This document shows, piece by piece, positions 32,924 through 42,835 of a stretch of DNA of 43,107 bases (within the stretch, counting starts at the first letter, position 1; every line of letters starts with the position of its first letter). The notes beneath the pieces are model-generated. The model did not search any database. It was not told the origin of the DNA and saw nothing but the letters and a program-made list of their open reading frames with translations. This DNA comes from Rozella allomycis CSF55 (lineage: Eukaryota; Rozellomycota): the NCBI GenBank assembly GCA_000442015.1, contig KE560502.1:1-43107 (forward strand). Reading direction: 5' to 3'. The position numbers and the translations under genes are program-made.

Positions 32924-35342
32924 ATGCTAAATATTCAGAACAATACTCATTTGTGGAATATTTTGTTAGACAATAAAAAGACACGTTTTGAGAAGCAAAA
33001 ATGCATGAAGGAAATTGCAAATTTGATGAAAGACGATATGCTTGAACAAATTACGGCAGATGAAGCAATATGTTTAGCAATAAATGTCGCTATACTGGAA
33101 GCCTCCGAGAGCATTCGTTTTCAAGCATTAGAAATCATCAAGTAACTCAAAATCCAATATTTTCTAAATAACAGGAAATGCTTGAAATTTGAAGATATTT
33201 GCGAGAAACACTGTGAATCTATTCTAGAGCTATTCAAAAAAAGGCTTTTTGATGCAGAGAGTAGGGAACCGTCCGAAGAACTTAGAGCGCAACTTCTAGA
33301 CTTGTTGGAAATGTTTATAAGAGGAATTAATTACGTTGCTACAGAAATAATAGATAAAATAGCATTAATACTAATAAAAAATTCCAAGGATTCATATCAT
33401 GAATGTACCAGGCGATGTCTTCAGATCATCTGCCTGGGATGCAAAAAATTTGATAAGAAAATAAAGAGTCATGCTAAAGCCATGATAGAAAGTGCTTCAA
33501 GTTGTCTTAATCACAGGCATAGTGTGGTTAGGGCTGCGGCAATAAAGGTAAATAGTTCGAATGCAAAGAAAAGGCATTGGGTGCATTGATATTTGTGGAC
33601 ATCGATAACTTGTTTTCCGTCATTGAATTGTTTAAAAAGGCTGTGTCAACTGATAGTCCCACTGTGAGAGGCAGCGTTTATGAAGTTGTTCGAAGTTGGT
33701 GTTTAGAGTTGCCTGAGAGGCTAAATATAATGTGGATGCCTCTACCATTTGTTTTCTTTGGTTTAAATGATGAAGTTATTAAATATAAAGATTATAATAG
33801 CGAAACCTTTAGATTAATAAATTTAATGGTTGAAGATGAATGTCGAGACTCGATGAAGGCTATTTTAGATTTTAGCAAGGAAGATAACTTAGGTATTCGG
33901 TAATGTATGCATAAATTCATAATTATTAAGCTTTATAGTGCGTGAAAACATATATAAAATGGTCAACCAAATGTTTTTCCCTGAATTTCAGTTTTGGGAA
34001 CATACCGGGCATGTTTTTGCTTTTAATTGCCTGAATGAGCTTATTCCATTTGTTGGTCCTTTTATATCTTCTTATTCATTTCAAATAATCCGCAATTGCT
34101 TTAAGTTGGCTAGTGACGCTGAATGCAAGGCGAAATCTTTGTTACTTTTCAAAACTTTGTGTGAACATTCCGATGCCGAAATATTAGTTAAACTCACGAG
34201 TGACGAAGTGGGATATTCAAATTCTTACAATTCGTTCAATCTATGGCTTGAGTTTGTTGAAATCCTCGCATTTACATGCAAAGACAAGGATTCAATTGTT
34301 CCAATGTTTAAGCTTATTGAAGACAATTTTTTCATATATCCCCATAATACCAATAAACAAAGGATACTACGAATTACAAAATTACTTGTGGACAAGTTAG
34401 ATGAAAGGGTTTCATTCGCAATGCTTCTTCATCTTGATCCTAACAGGGAAGAATTTGATGAATTTTGGTCATTCGTAGGAGAAAGAAAACAAAAGTGTGT
34501 CGATTATGTTTTAGAAAGAGTTTCCACTTCCCTTGAGGTAGACCCGATTAGAATTCAAACGTTGATGGCCAAGGCGCTTCAGACACTAATGTCAAAAGGA
34601 TCATTTGTATCAATCGATGACAGAATTATTGGCATCATTGAAAAGTGTTTGAAATCAGATTACGAATTAATCAAACAAGGACTTGAAATTTTGAATCTTT
34701 TAGACAAAGGCGCCAGTGAAATTTCCGCGGTTAGCATTTTGGAAAATCTTAAATGGAAGGCAGGCTCAAATTATGCCTTGATTAGGGAAAAGATTGTGAC
34801 TCTTCTTTCTTCCAAAAAGATATTTCAATCTTGCTTCATTAATGACATTGTGTCTTGTTTAGATGAAGATTTAATATCGTTGAAGCTCAAAAGTATTGAA
34901 TACTTTCGAGAGTATGCAGCAGTTGCTCCATTAACAGGTATAAATTTCTTTGTTAATACAATAAAGATGATGAATTTAAAAAATTGTATACGGAATTGTT
35001 AAAGCGTTTGGATGATGCACACGACTTAGTGAGAGTTAACGCATGCAACGTAAGATGCGTTTCATAAACACACAAAGGCAATAGTGGTTCTAGCTTTGAA
35101 TTTACCCAACCCTATTGATGATATCCATGTTAATTATATCGTTGAAACTCTATTTATTCATCTTGATGATGCTTCTATTTATGTTCAGGTATATTAATAG
35201 CCAAAATCTATTTTAGGAAACAATGGCTAACGCACTCTCTCAAATTTCTTTAATAAGAAAAAAGATCGTTATGGAGAATTACGACAAGGTTAAGAATAAA
35301 TTGACAAGAGCAAAAGAAGTTTCTCTTAAAATATTTGAATAA
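32924..35342 (+). CDS. DNAAF5: Dynein axonemal assembly factor 5 (HEATR2)-like HEAT-repeat protein
   Basis: Seven exons (32924-33141, 33175-33547, 33574-33899, 33931-34937, 34967-35049, 35078-35188, 35217-35342) encode about 747 aa of HEAT repeats. DNAAF5 is a cytoplasmic factor needed to pre-assemble axonemal dynein arms. Matching blocks: EELRAQLLDLLEMFI; CLNHRHSVVRAAAIKALGAL across a splice (family SHQHWKVRVAAIEATGAV); ENLKWKAGSNYALIREKIV (family NLQWHAGRTAAAIRTAAV); KLYTELLKRLDDAHDLVRVN (family YPELLKRLDDVSNDVRM); and ETLFIHLDDASIYVQ near the end. HEAT proteins diverge fast, so the call rests on these ordered blocks. Introns are 26-33 nt. It follows ARMC3, another ciliary gene. Confidence 0.82.
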
Positions 35343-35389
35343 ACTTTCACGTGACTTAATTTCTTAGCCTTTAATGATCATATGTTTGT

Positions 35390-35404
35390 TGTGGCTTAGC
35401 AGAA
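35390..35404 (+). promoter_or_regulatory. Start-proximal motif shared with UTP20
   Basis: TGTGGCTTAGCAGAA, 6 bp before the transporter ATG at 35411, identical to 7365-7379. See that entry; two instances only. Confidence 0.35.
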
Positions 35405-35410
35405 AAAAAT

Positions 35411-36824
35411 ATGAGTTCCAACCACGAACTAAAAGAAGTATCTCAAACTCAAATGTCTCACACTACAGACATTAAAAAGGTAAATACTAAAAATCTTCCG
35501 CATGATAGTCTTCCATAGTGGATCCCGAAAGTTCACAACAGCCCACAGGTAGCTCTGGAATGTCTGCAACCATTTTCAATATTGTCAACTCTGCAGTTGG
35601 AGCTGGCACCGTTGCTATTCCTTTAAGGTATTACCATTTTTTCCAACTAAGCAAAGAATGAAACAGTGCGGTCTTGTATTGGGAACTTTGCTCACTATTT
35701 TTGCCGCTATATCAACTGGAGCCGCACTACATTTTCTTGGAAGAGTTGGAAGCATTTCTAAAGCGAAAAAATATTCGGACCTTGGTTTTTACACTTATGG
35801 CCGCAAAGGTGAAATGATTACTGTAGCTGCTTTTCTATTATTAATCATGGCCCCATTGATCGCTTACCATAAAATTGTCGGAAATTATCTAAACGCAGAT
35901 TTGTCAAACGTCGAGTCATTACCATCACTGTTGACCTCGAGTGAGTTTACTTCTCTTGTAATTGCGATGGGGGTAATCTTGCCATTATCACTTCTCAAAA
36001 ATATTGGTCATTTGGCCAAGGCTAGCTTAGTATGTTTAGTGTTTATATTGTATGCTGTGATACTAGTTGTGTATCAATGCGTTGCTAACATATCGAAGAT
36101 TGATTTCAGCAAACTTGTATTGTTCGATTTGAAATTAAGTATTTTGTCTGATTTATCTGTTATGGTCATGGCTTTCGTAAGTCACACCACAATTATTGAT
36201 ATTTTTAATGATATGAAAGTCCCTACTGTGAAGAACAAACTTTTTGCTGTGAGCATCTCTAATTTCATAGCTACAATATTATATTTAATTGTTGGTATAT
36301 TTGGATATCTATCAATGGACGTGTATCTAAAAGACAAGACTCCATTTGCCACTGCTGACAACGTTTTGACTTGGAACCCTGAAATAGCCTTTTTAGTTGG
36401 AAGAATCGCTTTTGCTTTTATGATAGCCATGACCTATCCCTTGTTTCTATTTCCAACAAGACAACTTGCTGATTGGATCATTAGGGAAACTTGCTCTTCA
36501 AATACGAAATTTATCAAATCTTACAATTCAAAGCCTGATTTAGTCAGGATAATAATGACTTTTGTATTTATCTTTTTCCCATATGCTATTTCATGTATCC
36601 CTGGCCTTTCTTTAGACTTCGTCTTTTCCATTTTTGGCTTTACTGCCGGATCATTGTTGGTGTATATTTTGCCTTCATTGTTTTTCATGAAGATAAAGCA
36701 ACAAATTAAGCCAACTTTTGGTGAGAAGATGCTTGCATACATGAATCTCGGAGTGGGATTTATTCTTCTTGTCGTTGGCACCACATATTATTTGATCAAT
36801 GCATTTAACTCTCCTCAAGTTTAA
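35411..36824 (+). CDS. Amino-acid transporter of the AAAP/SLC38 (AVT) family
   Basis: Three exons (35411-35479, 35509-35627, 35657-36824) with two 29-nt introns encode 451 aa. After a ~45-residue hydrophilic N-terminus comes the signature first membrane segment, MSATIFNIVNSAVGAGTVAI, matching the family NxxxGxGxLxxP start. About ten further hydrophobic segments follow, e.g. LVCLVFILYAVILVVYQCV and IGRIAFAFMIAMTYPLFLFP-like sequence (VGRIAFAFMIAMTYPLFLFP), the latter conserved in SLC38/AVT proteins. These carriers move neutral amino acids, often across the vacuole or lysosome membrane coupled to H+ or Na+. Substrate and location are not readable here. It starts 68 bp after the DNAAF5 stop. Confidence 0.9.
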
Positions 36825-36920
36825 TAAGTGCAACTGTATTGTCTAATAAATATATATGCAATCCATAAGATGTTTATTTTATTGAATTGGCTAGAGCCTA
36901 TTTAAAAAATCCGAGTATAA

Positions 36921-37103
36921 ATGGTGCAGAAACCGAAGCCACATATTAATAGCTTGCTATTTTCCCTCCATCTTCATTTTTTGACTGGAATTCTGTTAAG
37001 TGGCCTTTTCGAAAAATATTCAAGTTTTCTGCCATCCAAAGTTGAAGTTTCTAAAAGCGGAGTTGCCATGGTTGTCAACAATAGAATTGATCGCCTTATA
37101 TGA
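36921..37103 (+). CDS. Possible 60-aa single-pass membrane protein
   Basis: A 60-codon frame, start MVQKPKPHINSLLFSLHLHF. Residues about 11-30 form one hydrophobic segment (SLLFSLHLHFLTGILLSGLF), followed by EKYSSFLPSKVEVSKSGVA and a short polar end. It lies downstream of the transporter on the same strand, separated by 96 bp. I do not recognise a family. The clean ATG, small-membrane-protein look and position argue for a real gene; the short length argues for caution. Confidence 0.4.
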   Translation: MVQKPKPHINSLLFSLHLHFLTGILLSGLFEKYSSFLPSKVEVSKSGVAMVVNNRIDRLI

Positions 37104-37288
37104 AGCTGAGTCGTTCAATTTGTTATAGCGAGCGTATGAGTTGTCGTATGAGCCAAAACTACTCTATAAGCGTTTCGGATGTAGGTAAAATGGAATGTGC
37201 ATTGTGCAAATAAACAATATTCTCTTTGTTAGTCTCCCCTTTGCTTCAACGCAATAGTCTATAAAAAGCATTTTTTTCAATATGAATT

Positions 37289-37310
37289 ACGAGTGAAGGG
37301 AGCACAAACC
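37289..37310 (+). repeat. Degenerate copy of the GCGAGCGAAGCGAG repeat
   Basis: ACGAGTGAAGGGAGCACAAA then CC: recognisably related to the core at 37531, with several transitions. It is followed by CTAATCATGGAC, which parallels the CTAGTCATTAATTATGG after the 40603 copy. Confidence 0.55.
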
Positions 37311-37320
37311 CTAATCATGG

Positions 37321-37371
37321 ACAAAATGGTGGGAACCCGGGGCCGTATGTGCTAACTAGCGCGCGACCCGG
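37321..37371 (-). repeat. tRNA-like GC-rich block, possible SINE head
   Basis: Read on the minus strand it gives TAGTTAGCACATACGGCC, then CCGGGTTCCCACC. This resembles the D-arm (box A) to T-arm (box B) layout of tRNA-derived SINEs, but the spacing is too short for a tRNA and no cloverleaf forms. Flanked on both sides by copies of the repeat core. Tentative. Confidence 0.35.
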
Positions 37372-37391
37372 ATATATGTAACTCTATTAAT

Positions 37392-37412
37392 GTGAGCGAA
37401 GCGATGACAACC
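37392..37412 (+). repeat. Copy of the GCGAGCGAAGCGAG repeat
   Basis: GTGAGCGAAGCGATGACAAC then C, preceded by TTAAT and followed by GCTAG. Two small differences from the best copies, which share the AAT before and ACAACC after the core. Confidence 0.7.
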
Positions 37413-37530
37413 GCTAGAAACAAAATGCTTTTCATAAAGCCCAAATATGCAGTATCTGTGTAGATGCCCATCAAATTGCAAAATCATACGACGATTAGTG
37501 AAAAATAACGAACATATGAAATTTTGTAAT

Positions 37531-37551
37531 GCGAGCGAAGCGAGTACAACC
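37531..37551 (+). repeat. Copy of the GCGAGCGAAGCGAG repeat
   Basis: GCGAGCGAAGCGAGTACAAC then C, preceded by GTAAT. Identical over 21 bp to the copy at 40603, 3 kb away. Such a GC-rich word recurring by chance in AT-rich DNA is very unlikely. Confidence 0.8.
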
Positions 37552-37728
37552 AAAAAAGGGTTCAAATTCAGTTCAAATTTCTTCCTAATGCCGATTTTTC
37601 CGAAACAAAGTTTTAGGTAAGAATCGGTTTCAAAATTACCTAGAAAATTTACGAAAAACCGGATGAACTGCNATTTTTCAAATTGATATTACCACTCTAA
37701 GAGAATTCGTAGCATAGCAACAGTCAGA

Positions 37729-39371
37729 ATGGAAACGCACTCAAAGTTTTATGACCCATTGAAATATACTACGCATTCCGAGCAAAGTGTAATAGAAATC
37801 GAAGAAGATCCACTATTTCAATACATTCAACAGTTGAAACTGTTAAACATGAAGAATATGGAGAAAAACCAGCGAAAATACTCAAAGTATATATATGGTC
37901 TTGCTAATTCCGATCAAGCCTCCCAGTCCCAGCAAACACAAGTGAAACGAGATAAGGATGTTGTCCAAGAAATTTATGATTTCAAGCCAAGAATTGAAAC
38001 TAAAAAGCCTCAAAAGCAAATAAATAGTGAACCTGATGATTTGAATATACATTCAAGAAAATCACTCTTGCATCGTGCCTTATTTCATCCTTTAACTGAA
38101 ATTCAAGAGAAAGTTACTAACGAGCCAAAGAAACCACGGGAATTCCGAGCGTATATACCTAAGAAGCCAGAAAAAGAATATATATCAGCTAAGAAATTTC
38201 AAATCTACATGTTAGAAGTTCAACAAAGAGAAGAATTAGAATTAAAACGAAAGTTTAAAGCCAATCCGATTCCTTCATCATCGATTACGCCAAAGTAAAT
38301 CACAAACATGGCTATTCTAGATTTTATAGAATGAAAACGAAGCAACAGGCGATGAGTGCCAAGTCAATGAAGGAACGGCAAGATAAACTTCTAGGAGACA
38401 TAAAACCCTTCAATTTATCCCAGTATAAACATAAAAAAAGTGTACATAACAACTTTATGAAGTTATATAGCACTTTAAAATCGAAAATAATTCCAACTGC
38501 CAAGAATTTAAGGCTAATCCAGTCCCAAAGTTTAGTATGGAAGATGAGCAGAAAGCGCTTGAAAAAAGAAAAGTAAACTTATTTAAAACTATTCATTTAG
38601 AAAAAAATTAAAGAAAGAGCTGTTAATTTATTGAAACAAAGTACCCTACCTCCACGAATGGCAATGGCAAAAACTTGCCAAGGTACCTAACATATTCTCA
38701 AAACAAAGATCAATCGAAAGAATCATTGACTCAATCATGTTATACTTTTAAACCTGAGATTAAAAAAATAGTACCACCATTCAAGAGATTGCAATCGTCG
38801 TTTGAAAGAAGGTTACACGAGAGGAGGGCGAAAAGAAGATTGAATAAGAAGTAAAAATGTTAATTAAAATATAAAATGCATCCAATTTAAACCTTTCAGA
38901 TTTCATAAATCCATCACAAAAGAGCAATCTTTGAAGAAAGTCCAAAAAGATATTGAATTAGATGAAAGGAAGATGCCAGAGTCTCGCTGGCCATTTTTGT
39001 CTTCAAGATGTAAGACGAAAAGTTTATCTTCGCCAAAATTTGATGAAAACCAGAGTGAAGTAAAAACCACAAATGCCTTTGACCTCTTTATCCAAAAGCA
39101 AATTCAAAAAGAGGAGAATAAACAACTAGAAAAAAGAAAAAAGGAAAAAGAACAGTTTTTATACACAAGAAAATTCCCTCAAGTCAAGATAGCTCTAAAA
39201 AAATTACTTGGACCGATACTCGAAAAAGAAAAAGTAGAAGAAAACAAGCGAAAGAAAGAATTGAAACTTAAAGACAAGGAGAACACTCTAAAATATACTC
39301 TAGATTTAAAGATTATAAATGAACGTCTAAACTCGAAACCTTTATTATTAGAGACATTTAGCTGGAAATAA
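37729..39371 (+). CDS. FAM161: FAM161-family centriole/cilium protein
   Basis: Six exons (37729-38294, 38321-38441, 38471-38572, 38601-38682, 38709-38850, 38900-39371) encode about 494 aa. FAM161 proteins bind microtubules and line the inner wall of centrioles and connecting cilia. Family blocks: ELKRKFKANPIP and, after two splices, a second copy QEFKANPVPKFS; LLKQSTLPPRMAMA; and the late FERRLHERRAKRRL and SRWPF segments. The protein is highly charged and probably helical or coiled-coil. Introns are 26, 29, 28, 26 and 49 nt; the last is the longest in the window and the only one with a clear pyrimidine-rich 3' end. Its stop is 12 bp from the convergent acyltransferase stop. Confidence 0.84.
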
Positions 39372-39383
39372 ATCACATTTCTT

Positions 39384-40501
39384 TTAGGGCATTATAAATA
39401 TACCGACATAGAGCATGCAAATAATGCACCAACTCAAAATAAGATACCATCGTTTCTTTTTCCATGCTGATTCCACCATGACGCCGTCAAATCCCCCATG
39501 GCGATAAAATTTATTCATTTGCTTGTCTTTCTCTCTAAATCGTTCAAAGAGCCAATCTGAAAATTCACTTTTGTCAGAAGGTATATCGCTGGCTAGGTAG
39601 TACTTAATTTTAACATGTATCGCTAGAAAATCAGTTAATTCAGAATATTACCTTTTGGTGGCTTCCCTTCAAACAATAAAGATCTCAGTGCAAACTTTTT
39701 TGGATCCTCATACGCTTTAAGCCCCTCTATTATTAAACCGATAAACATATGATACCAACACCAATAGTTATATCTATAATTGCATCCCAGTGCGCCAAGG
39801 TCAGACAGTTGAATAACCCAGTCACTCGGGGAAGCAGAACGTGTTTGGTTAAAGGCAAATCGTGTTTCTTTGCGTAGGCATCAGAAGAAGCTTTGGTTTG
39901 ATCGGAATAAGTGGTTCCTTCAGGAAATATAAGAAAGGCGGCGTTGTTCCATTTATCGATTGATTTAAGCTTCTTTTCGATATTAGTAGAGTCATATCGC
40001 CATTCTCGCTTAACAAATACAAATTCAAACATATCCATTGCCTAATTAAATAATCAAAAAGGTTTATACCCATCCGATAACTGGTATTTTTCTAAGTGAA
40101 TCTTTTAGCATGATCACAATATCAGATCCATGAGAAACGCAATCAATGATCCACCAATAATATAGCCAATCAGCATAGAGTTGGTGATTCCCCATGAAAA
40201 TAACCTTATTTGACGGAACACTGCTCTTCATAGAGAATAACTTGGAACAATATGCTGCGGATAAGGAATCATTTTCATCGAACCAGATAATAAATTTTGT
40301 TGGAGCTAAAATATGAAATATGAAAAACATTGAATGTGACCACGCCTCTTTAACAAAGCTTCGGGCCTTGTCGCCTAAAGAGAATCCAGCTATTCGTAAT
40401 GGGTGTGAAAGAGCTAAAATAAGGAAAAGTGGAATTGTAGTAATTATTAGATACCAAGTGTAGATAACCGCTCTGATTACGTATAAAAGTTTGTAAATCA
40501 T
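39384..40501 (-). CDS. LCLAT1: Lysophospholipid acyltransferase, LCLAT1/CST26-like
   Basis: Four exons on the minus strand (40501-40070, 40041-39756, 39726-39652, 39622-39384) encode 343 aa. The family acylates lysophosphatidic acid, lysocardiolipin or lysophosphatidylinositol at the ER. Seen: acyltransferase motif I NHQLYADWLYYWW; PVIGWAMDMFEFVFVKREW across the first splice; FPEGTTYSD (motif III); VLLPRVTGL (motif IV); the NIP-like substrate region is short. Hydrophobic segments lie at the N-terminus (VIYTWYLIITTIPLFLILAL) and C-terminus (YLILSWCIICMLYVGIFIM). The ATG at 40501 is chosen because upstream in-frame codons include no other Met. Introns are 28-29 nt. Confidence 0.92.
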
Positions 40502-40602
40502 GTGTCTTTTGATTTGGAAATTTGGAAATACCCGATTTTCAAAAATCTGTTTGTCAATTAACAAGTATTAACTTTTAATGTTATCTACGTCCATTATTTA
40601 AT

Positions 40603-40623
40603 GCGAGCGAAGCGAGTACAACC
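40603..40623 (+). repeat. Copy of the GCGAGCGAAGCGAG repeat
   Basis: GCGAGCGAAGCGAGTACAAC then C, preceded by TTTAAT and followed by GCTAG. Same 21 bp as 37531-37551; shares the GCTAG extension with 37392. Confidence 0.8.
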
Positions 40624-40647
40624 GCTAGTCATTAATTATGGTTGACT

Positions 40648-40716
40648 GTTGGAATAGGTTGCTATGAAAAAGGAGCTACACAGGATTCAAAATCCTGAAT
40701 CATGGACTTATCCAAC
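40648..40716. other. Foldback region with tRNA-like stems
   Basis: GTTGGA at 40648 pairs with TCCAAC at 40711-40716, enclosing a perfect 5-bp stem with a 7-nt loop, CAGGA-TTCAAAA-TCCTG (40681-40697). The loop would read CAA (plus) or TTG (minus) as anticodon. No T-arm or GGTTCRANTCC box B is present, so it is not a standard tRNA gene. Perhaps a tRNA-derived repeat remnant. Confidence 0.25.
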
Positions 40717-41209
40717 TACTAGTAACAATCCCCTGTACGTAACCTCAAATTGTATATACGGACAACGCCCGAGTATGAATGAAATGCCGAAAAAATTTAA
40801 TGGAAGATCTCAAGCATATACCAAAGTAATGTCTTGATAATAGCATCTAGTGCGATGGGAAACTAACATCAATCAGAAATATTATCGCCATTGTCGGAGA
40901 ATCAGGTCATTGACTTGATCTGCTCATAATATCTAATTAATCAATAAAAAAGGTTGATATAAAAAAAGAAACAAGTTGATAAGACTCAAAACAAACCGTA
41001 TTTTATAATACTACATTCCATTATATAATGGCCAATGAAATTCAATGATCTTACGTGAATAATAATTAATAAATAACTTGGTGTTTAAATAATTAACTGT
41101 ATATACGATGTTATGATTAAGTTTTAGGAATCAGAGAGTGGATTTCTTGATAGACCCTAGTTTAACCCTTGTTGAATAATTTTTTCAATTTTGTAAATAT
41201 CAGAATTGG

Positions 41210-42835
41210 ATGTTTTCGACTGAAGTTCTTGAAAATATTCCCCAAACTGTTGTTGTAGGTGGAATAATTTTATTATTTGGTTACAGTTACTACTATTTTT
41301 TGTCTGGTGAAAAGAAAGCAACTGAGTCAGTTCCTGTTGACTTGCCCAAGGCCACCAAGAAGAAAAAGAAAAATTCCAAGAAATCTTGTGTAACTGGAAA
41401 GAGCGATACGGATACTGATGAGATTCATGGGGTGAAAATCAAGGAGCCCACTGAAAGTTCGGTGAAGAAGAGGAAAGAAAAATCCAGATCTCAATCTGTT
41501 TCAACTTTGTCAGCCCCATCCAGTGAAAACTTGGGACAACTTAGGAAAAGCGTTTCATTTAACTCTGAAATTATTCAAGTGAATTCTGCATTGACACCCG
41601 AGAAGAAACTTGTTGATGTTTTCGCATCTGATTTTGGGCTAGAAAAGCTTCCTGATGAAGTTTCACATAAATTGATGAGACAATTGAAAGAGATATTGAG
41701 CCAAGAACAAGAAGGAGAATGGATGTCAAAGACGAAGGGTGGCAATGTGTCAATCAAATCTCTCTTGGAGAAAAATGAATCTTTAAACAAAGAAATTTCT
41801 GCTTTGAACTCAACTTTGATGACTGAGAGAGCTGAAGTGAAGCTAATGACCAACAAGTTTGCCATTGAAGAAAAAAAGCATAAAGAAAATGCCACGTATT
41901 GGAAAAGTCTTTTTGAGCAGCTAAAGAATGAAAATAATTTATTAAAGAATAAATTGAGAGAGATGGATATGATTGTAAAGAATGCTCAAGAACAAGTTGG
42001 AAATGAAGAAGCATTGCATACCAAAATTTCGCAACTTGAAAATCATTGTGAGGAATTGAAAAGAAAAAATAGTATTTTGGATCATCAAAGTAAATCTCAT
42101 ACCGTGGCAATGTCTCAATTGAAAGCTGAAGTGGAATCCCTAAAGAGCAAAGAGAAAAGCATACTTGACAAAAGCAAACAGTTTGAAGATGCACATCAAG
42201 AACAATCATTGATCGTTGAAAAACTTCAAAAATCTTTTAATCTTCAAGAGAATGAAATAGAATCTCTTAAACGTTCGCTCACCGAGAAAGATGTTCTAGT
42301 CAATGATTTGAATGTTACCGTGGAAAATTTGAAAAGTGTTTTATTGCTAAAGGAAAAAGAAAATTCGTCATTGAGCTCTCAAATTGAAGAATTGAATTCC
42401 TTCACTGTAGAACACCAAGATGTTTTAACTCAACTTAAGCATGATAAGAGAGAATTAGAAGCTGAAAATGCTAAACTTGTAGAAGACTCAGCTAGTCTAA
42501 AGAATCACTTTGAGAGTGAAATTTCAAAGTTGCATGAAAATCAAAAGATTGAAAGGCAAAATGTTATTGATCTCACCAATAGGATTGAAGAACTACAATC
42601 TATCATTAAAGAAAAAGATGAAATTATCCAGAATAAGACAATGGAGAATGACACTGATGAATCAGCCGCGGCGGACATATCAACCACCGACAAATTAGAC
42701 TCTTTGAAACAATTAAACATGGACCTCATCCGTAAACTTTCAGAGAGTGAAAAGAAGCATAAGTCTTATGTTGCTGAGAGCATTGAAAAAATTAACAACA
42801 TGCAAAAGGAAATCGACTTATTGAAAGGGCAATAA
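41210..42835 (+). CDS. Membrane-anchored coiled-coil protein, kinectin/RRBP1-like architecture
   Basis: Intronless, 541 aa. Residues about 13-31 (TVVVGGIILLFGYSYYYFL) form one membrane segment, followed by a Lys-rich stretch (TKKKKKNSKKS, VKKRKEKSRS). From about residue 150 the chain is almost continuous heptad coiled coil rich in E, K, L and Q. This N-terminal anchor, basic neck and long coiled coil is the layout of kinectin and ribosome-binding protein 1 on the ER, but architecture alone does not prove orthology. It could equally be a Golgi or nuclear-envelope tether. It stands out as a sizeable intronless gene in an intron-rich window. Confidence 0.75.
   Translation: MFSTEVLENIPQTVVVGGIILLFGYSYYYFLSGEKKATESVPVDLPKATKKKKKNSKKSCVTGKSDTDTDEIHGVKIKEPTESSVKKRKEKSRSQSVSTLSAPSSENLGQLRKSVSFNSEIIQVNSALTPEKKLVDVFASDFGLEKLPDEVSHKLMRQLKEILSQEQEGEWMSKTKGGNVSIKSLLEKNESLNKEISALNSTLMTERAEVKLMTNKFAIEEKKHKENATYWKSLFEQLKNENNLLKNKLREMDMIVKNAQEQVGNEEALHTKISQLENHCEELKRKNSILDHQSKSHTVAMSQLKAEVESLKSKEKSILDKSKQFEDAHQEQSLIVEKLQKSFNLQENEIESLKRSLTEKDVLVNDLNVTVENLKSVLLLKEKENSSLSSQIEELNSFTVEHQDVLTQLKHDKRELEAENAKLVEDSASLKNHFESEISKLHENQKIERQNVIDLTNRIEELQSIIKEKDEIIQNKTMENDTDESAAADISTTDKLDSLKQLNMDLIRKLSESEKKHKSYVAESIEKINNMQKEIDLLKGQ

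Larger units (their letters stand above)
37104..37728. other. Repeat-bearing intergenic region upstream of FAM161
   Basis: About 625 bp with no convincing gene. It holds three copies of a GC-rich repeat core (37289-37310 degenerate, 37392-37412, 37531-37551), a tRNA-like GC-rich block (37321-37371) and an N at 37672. Local GC content stands out from the AT-rich surroundings. Confidence 0.6.
40502..41209. other. Intergenic region with repeat copy and hairpin
   Basis: About 700 bp between the divergent acyltransferase and coiled-coil genes, the largest gene-free gap in the window apart from the repeat region near 37.3 kb. Contains the repeat at 40603-40623, a tRNA-like foldback at 40648-40716 and otherwise AT-rich sequence with no coding frame I can support. 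Confidence 0.6.

Noticed and set aside
37356-37565. Minus-strand 69-aa frame near the repeats
   Set aside because: It runs through two copies of the dispersed repeat and has no recognisable features.
40648-40716. A functional tRNA-Gln or tRNA-Leu
   Set aside because: The anticodon-like loop is suggestive, but there is no T-arm, no box B and the D-arm cannot form properly.
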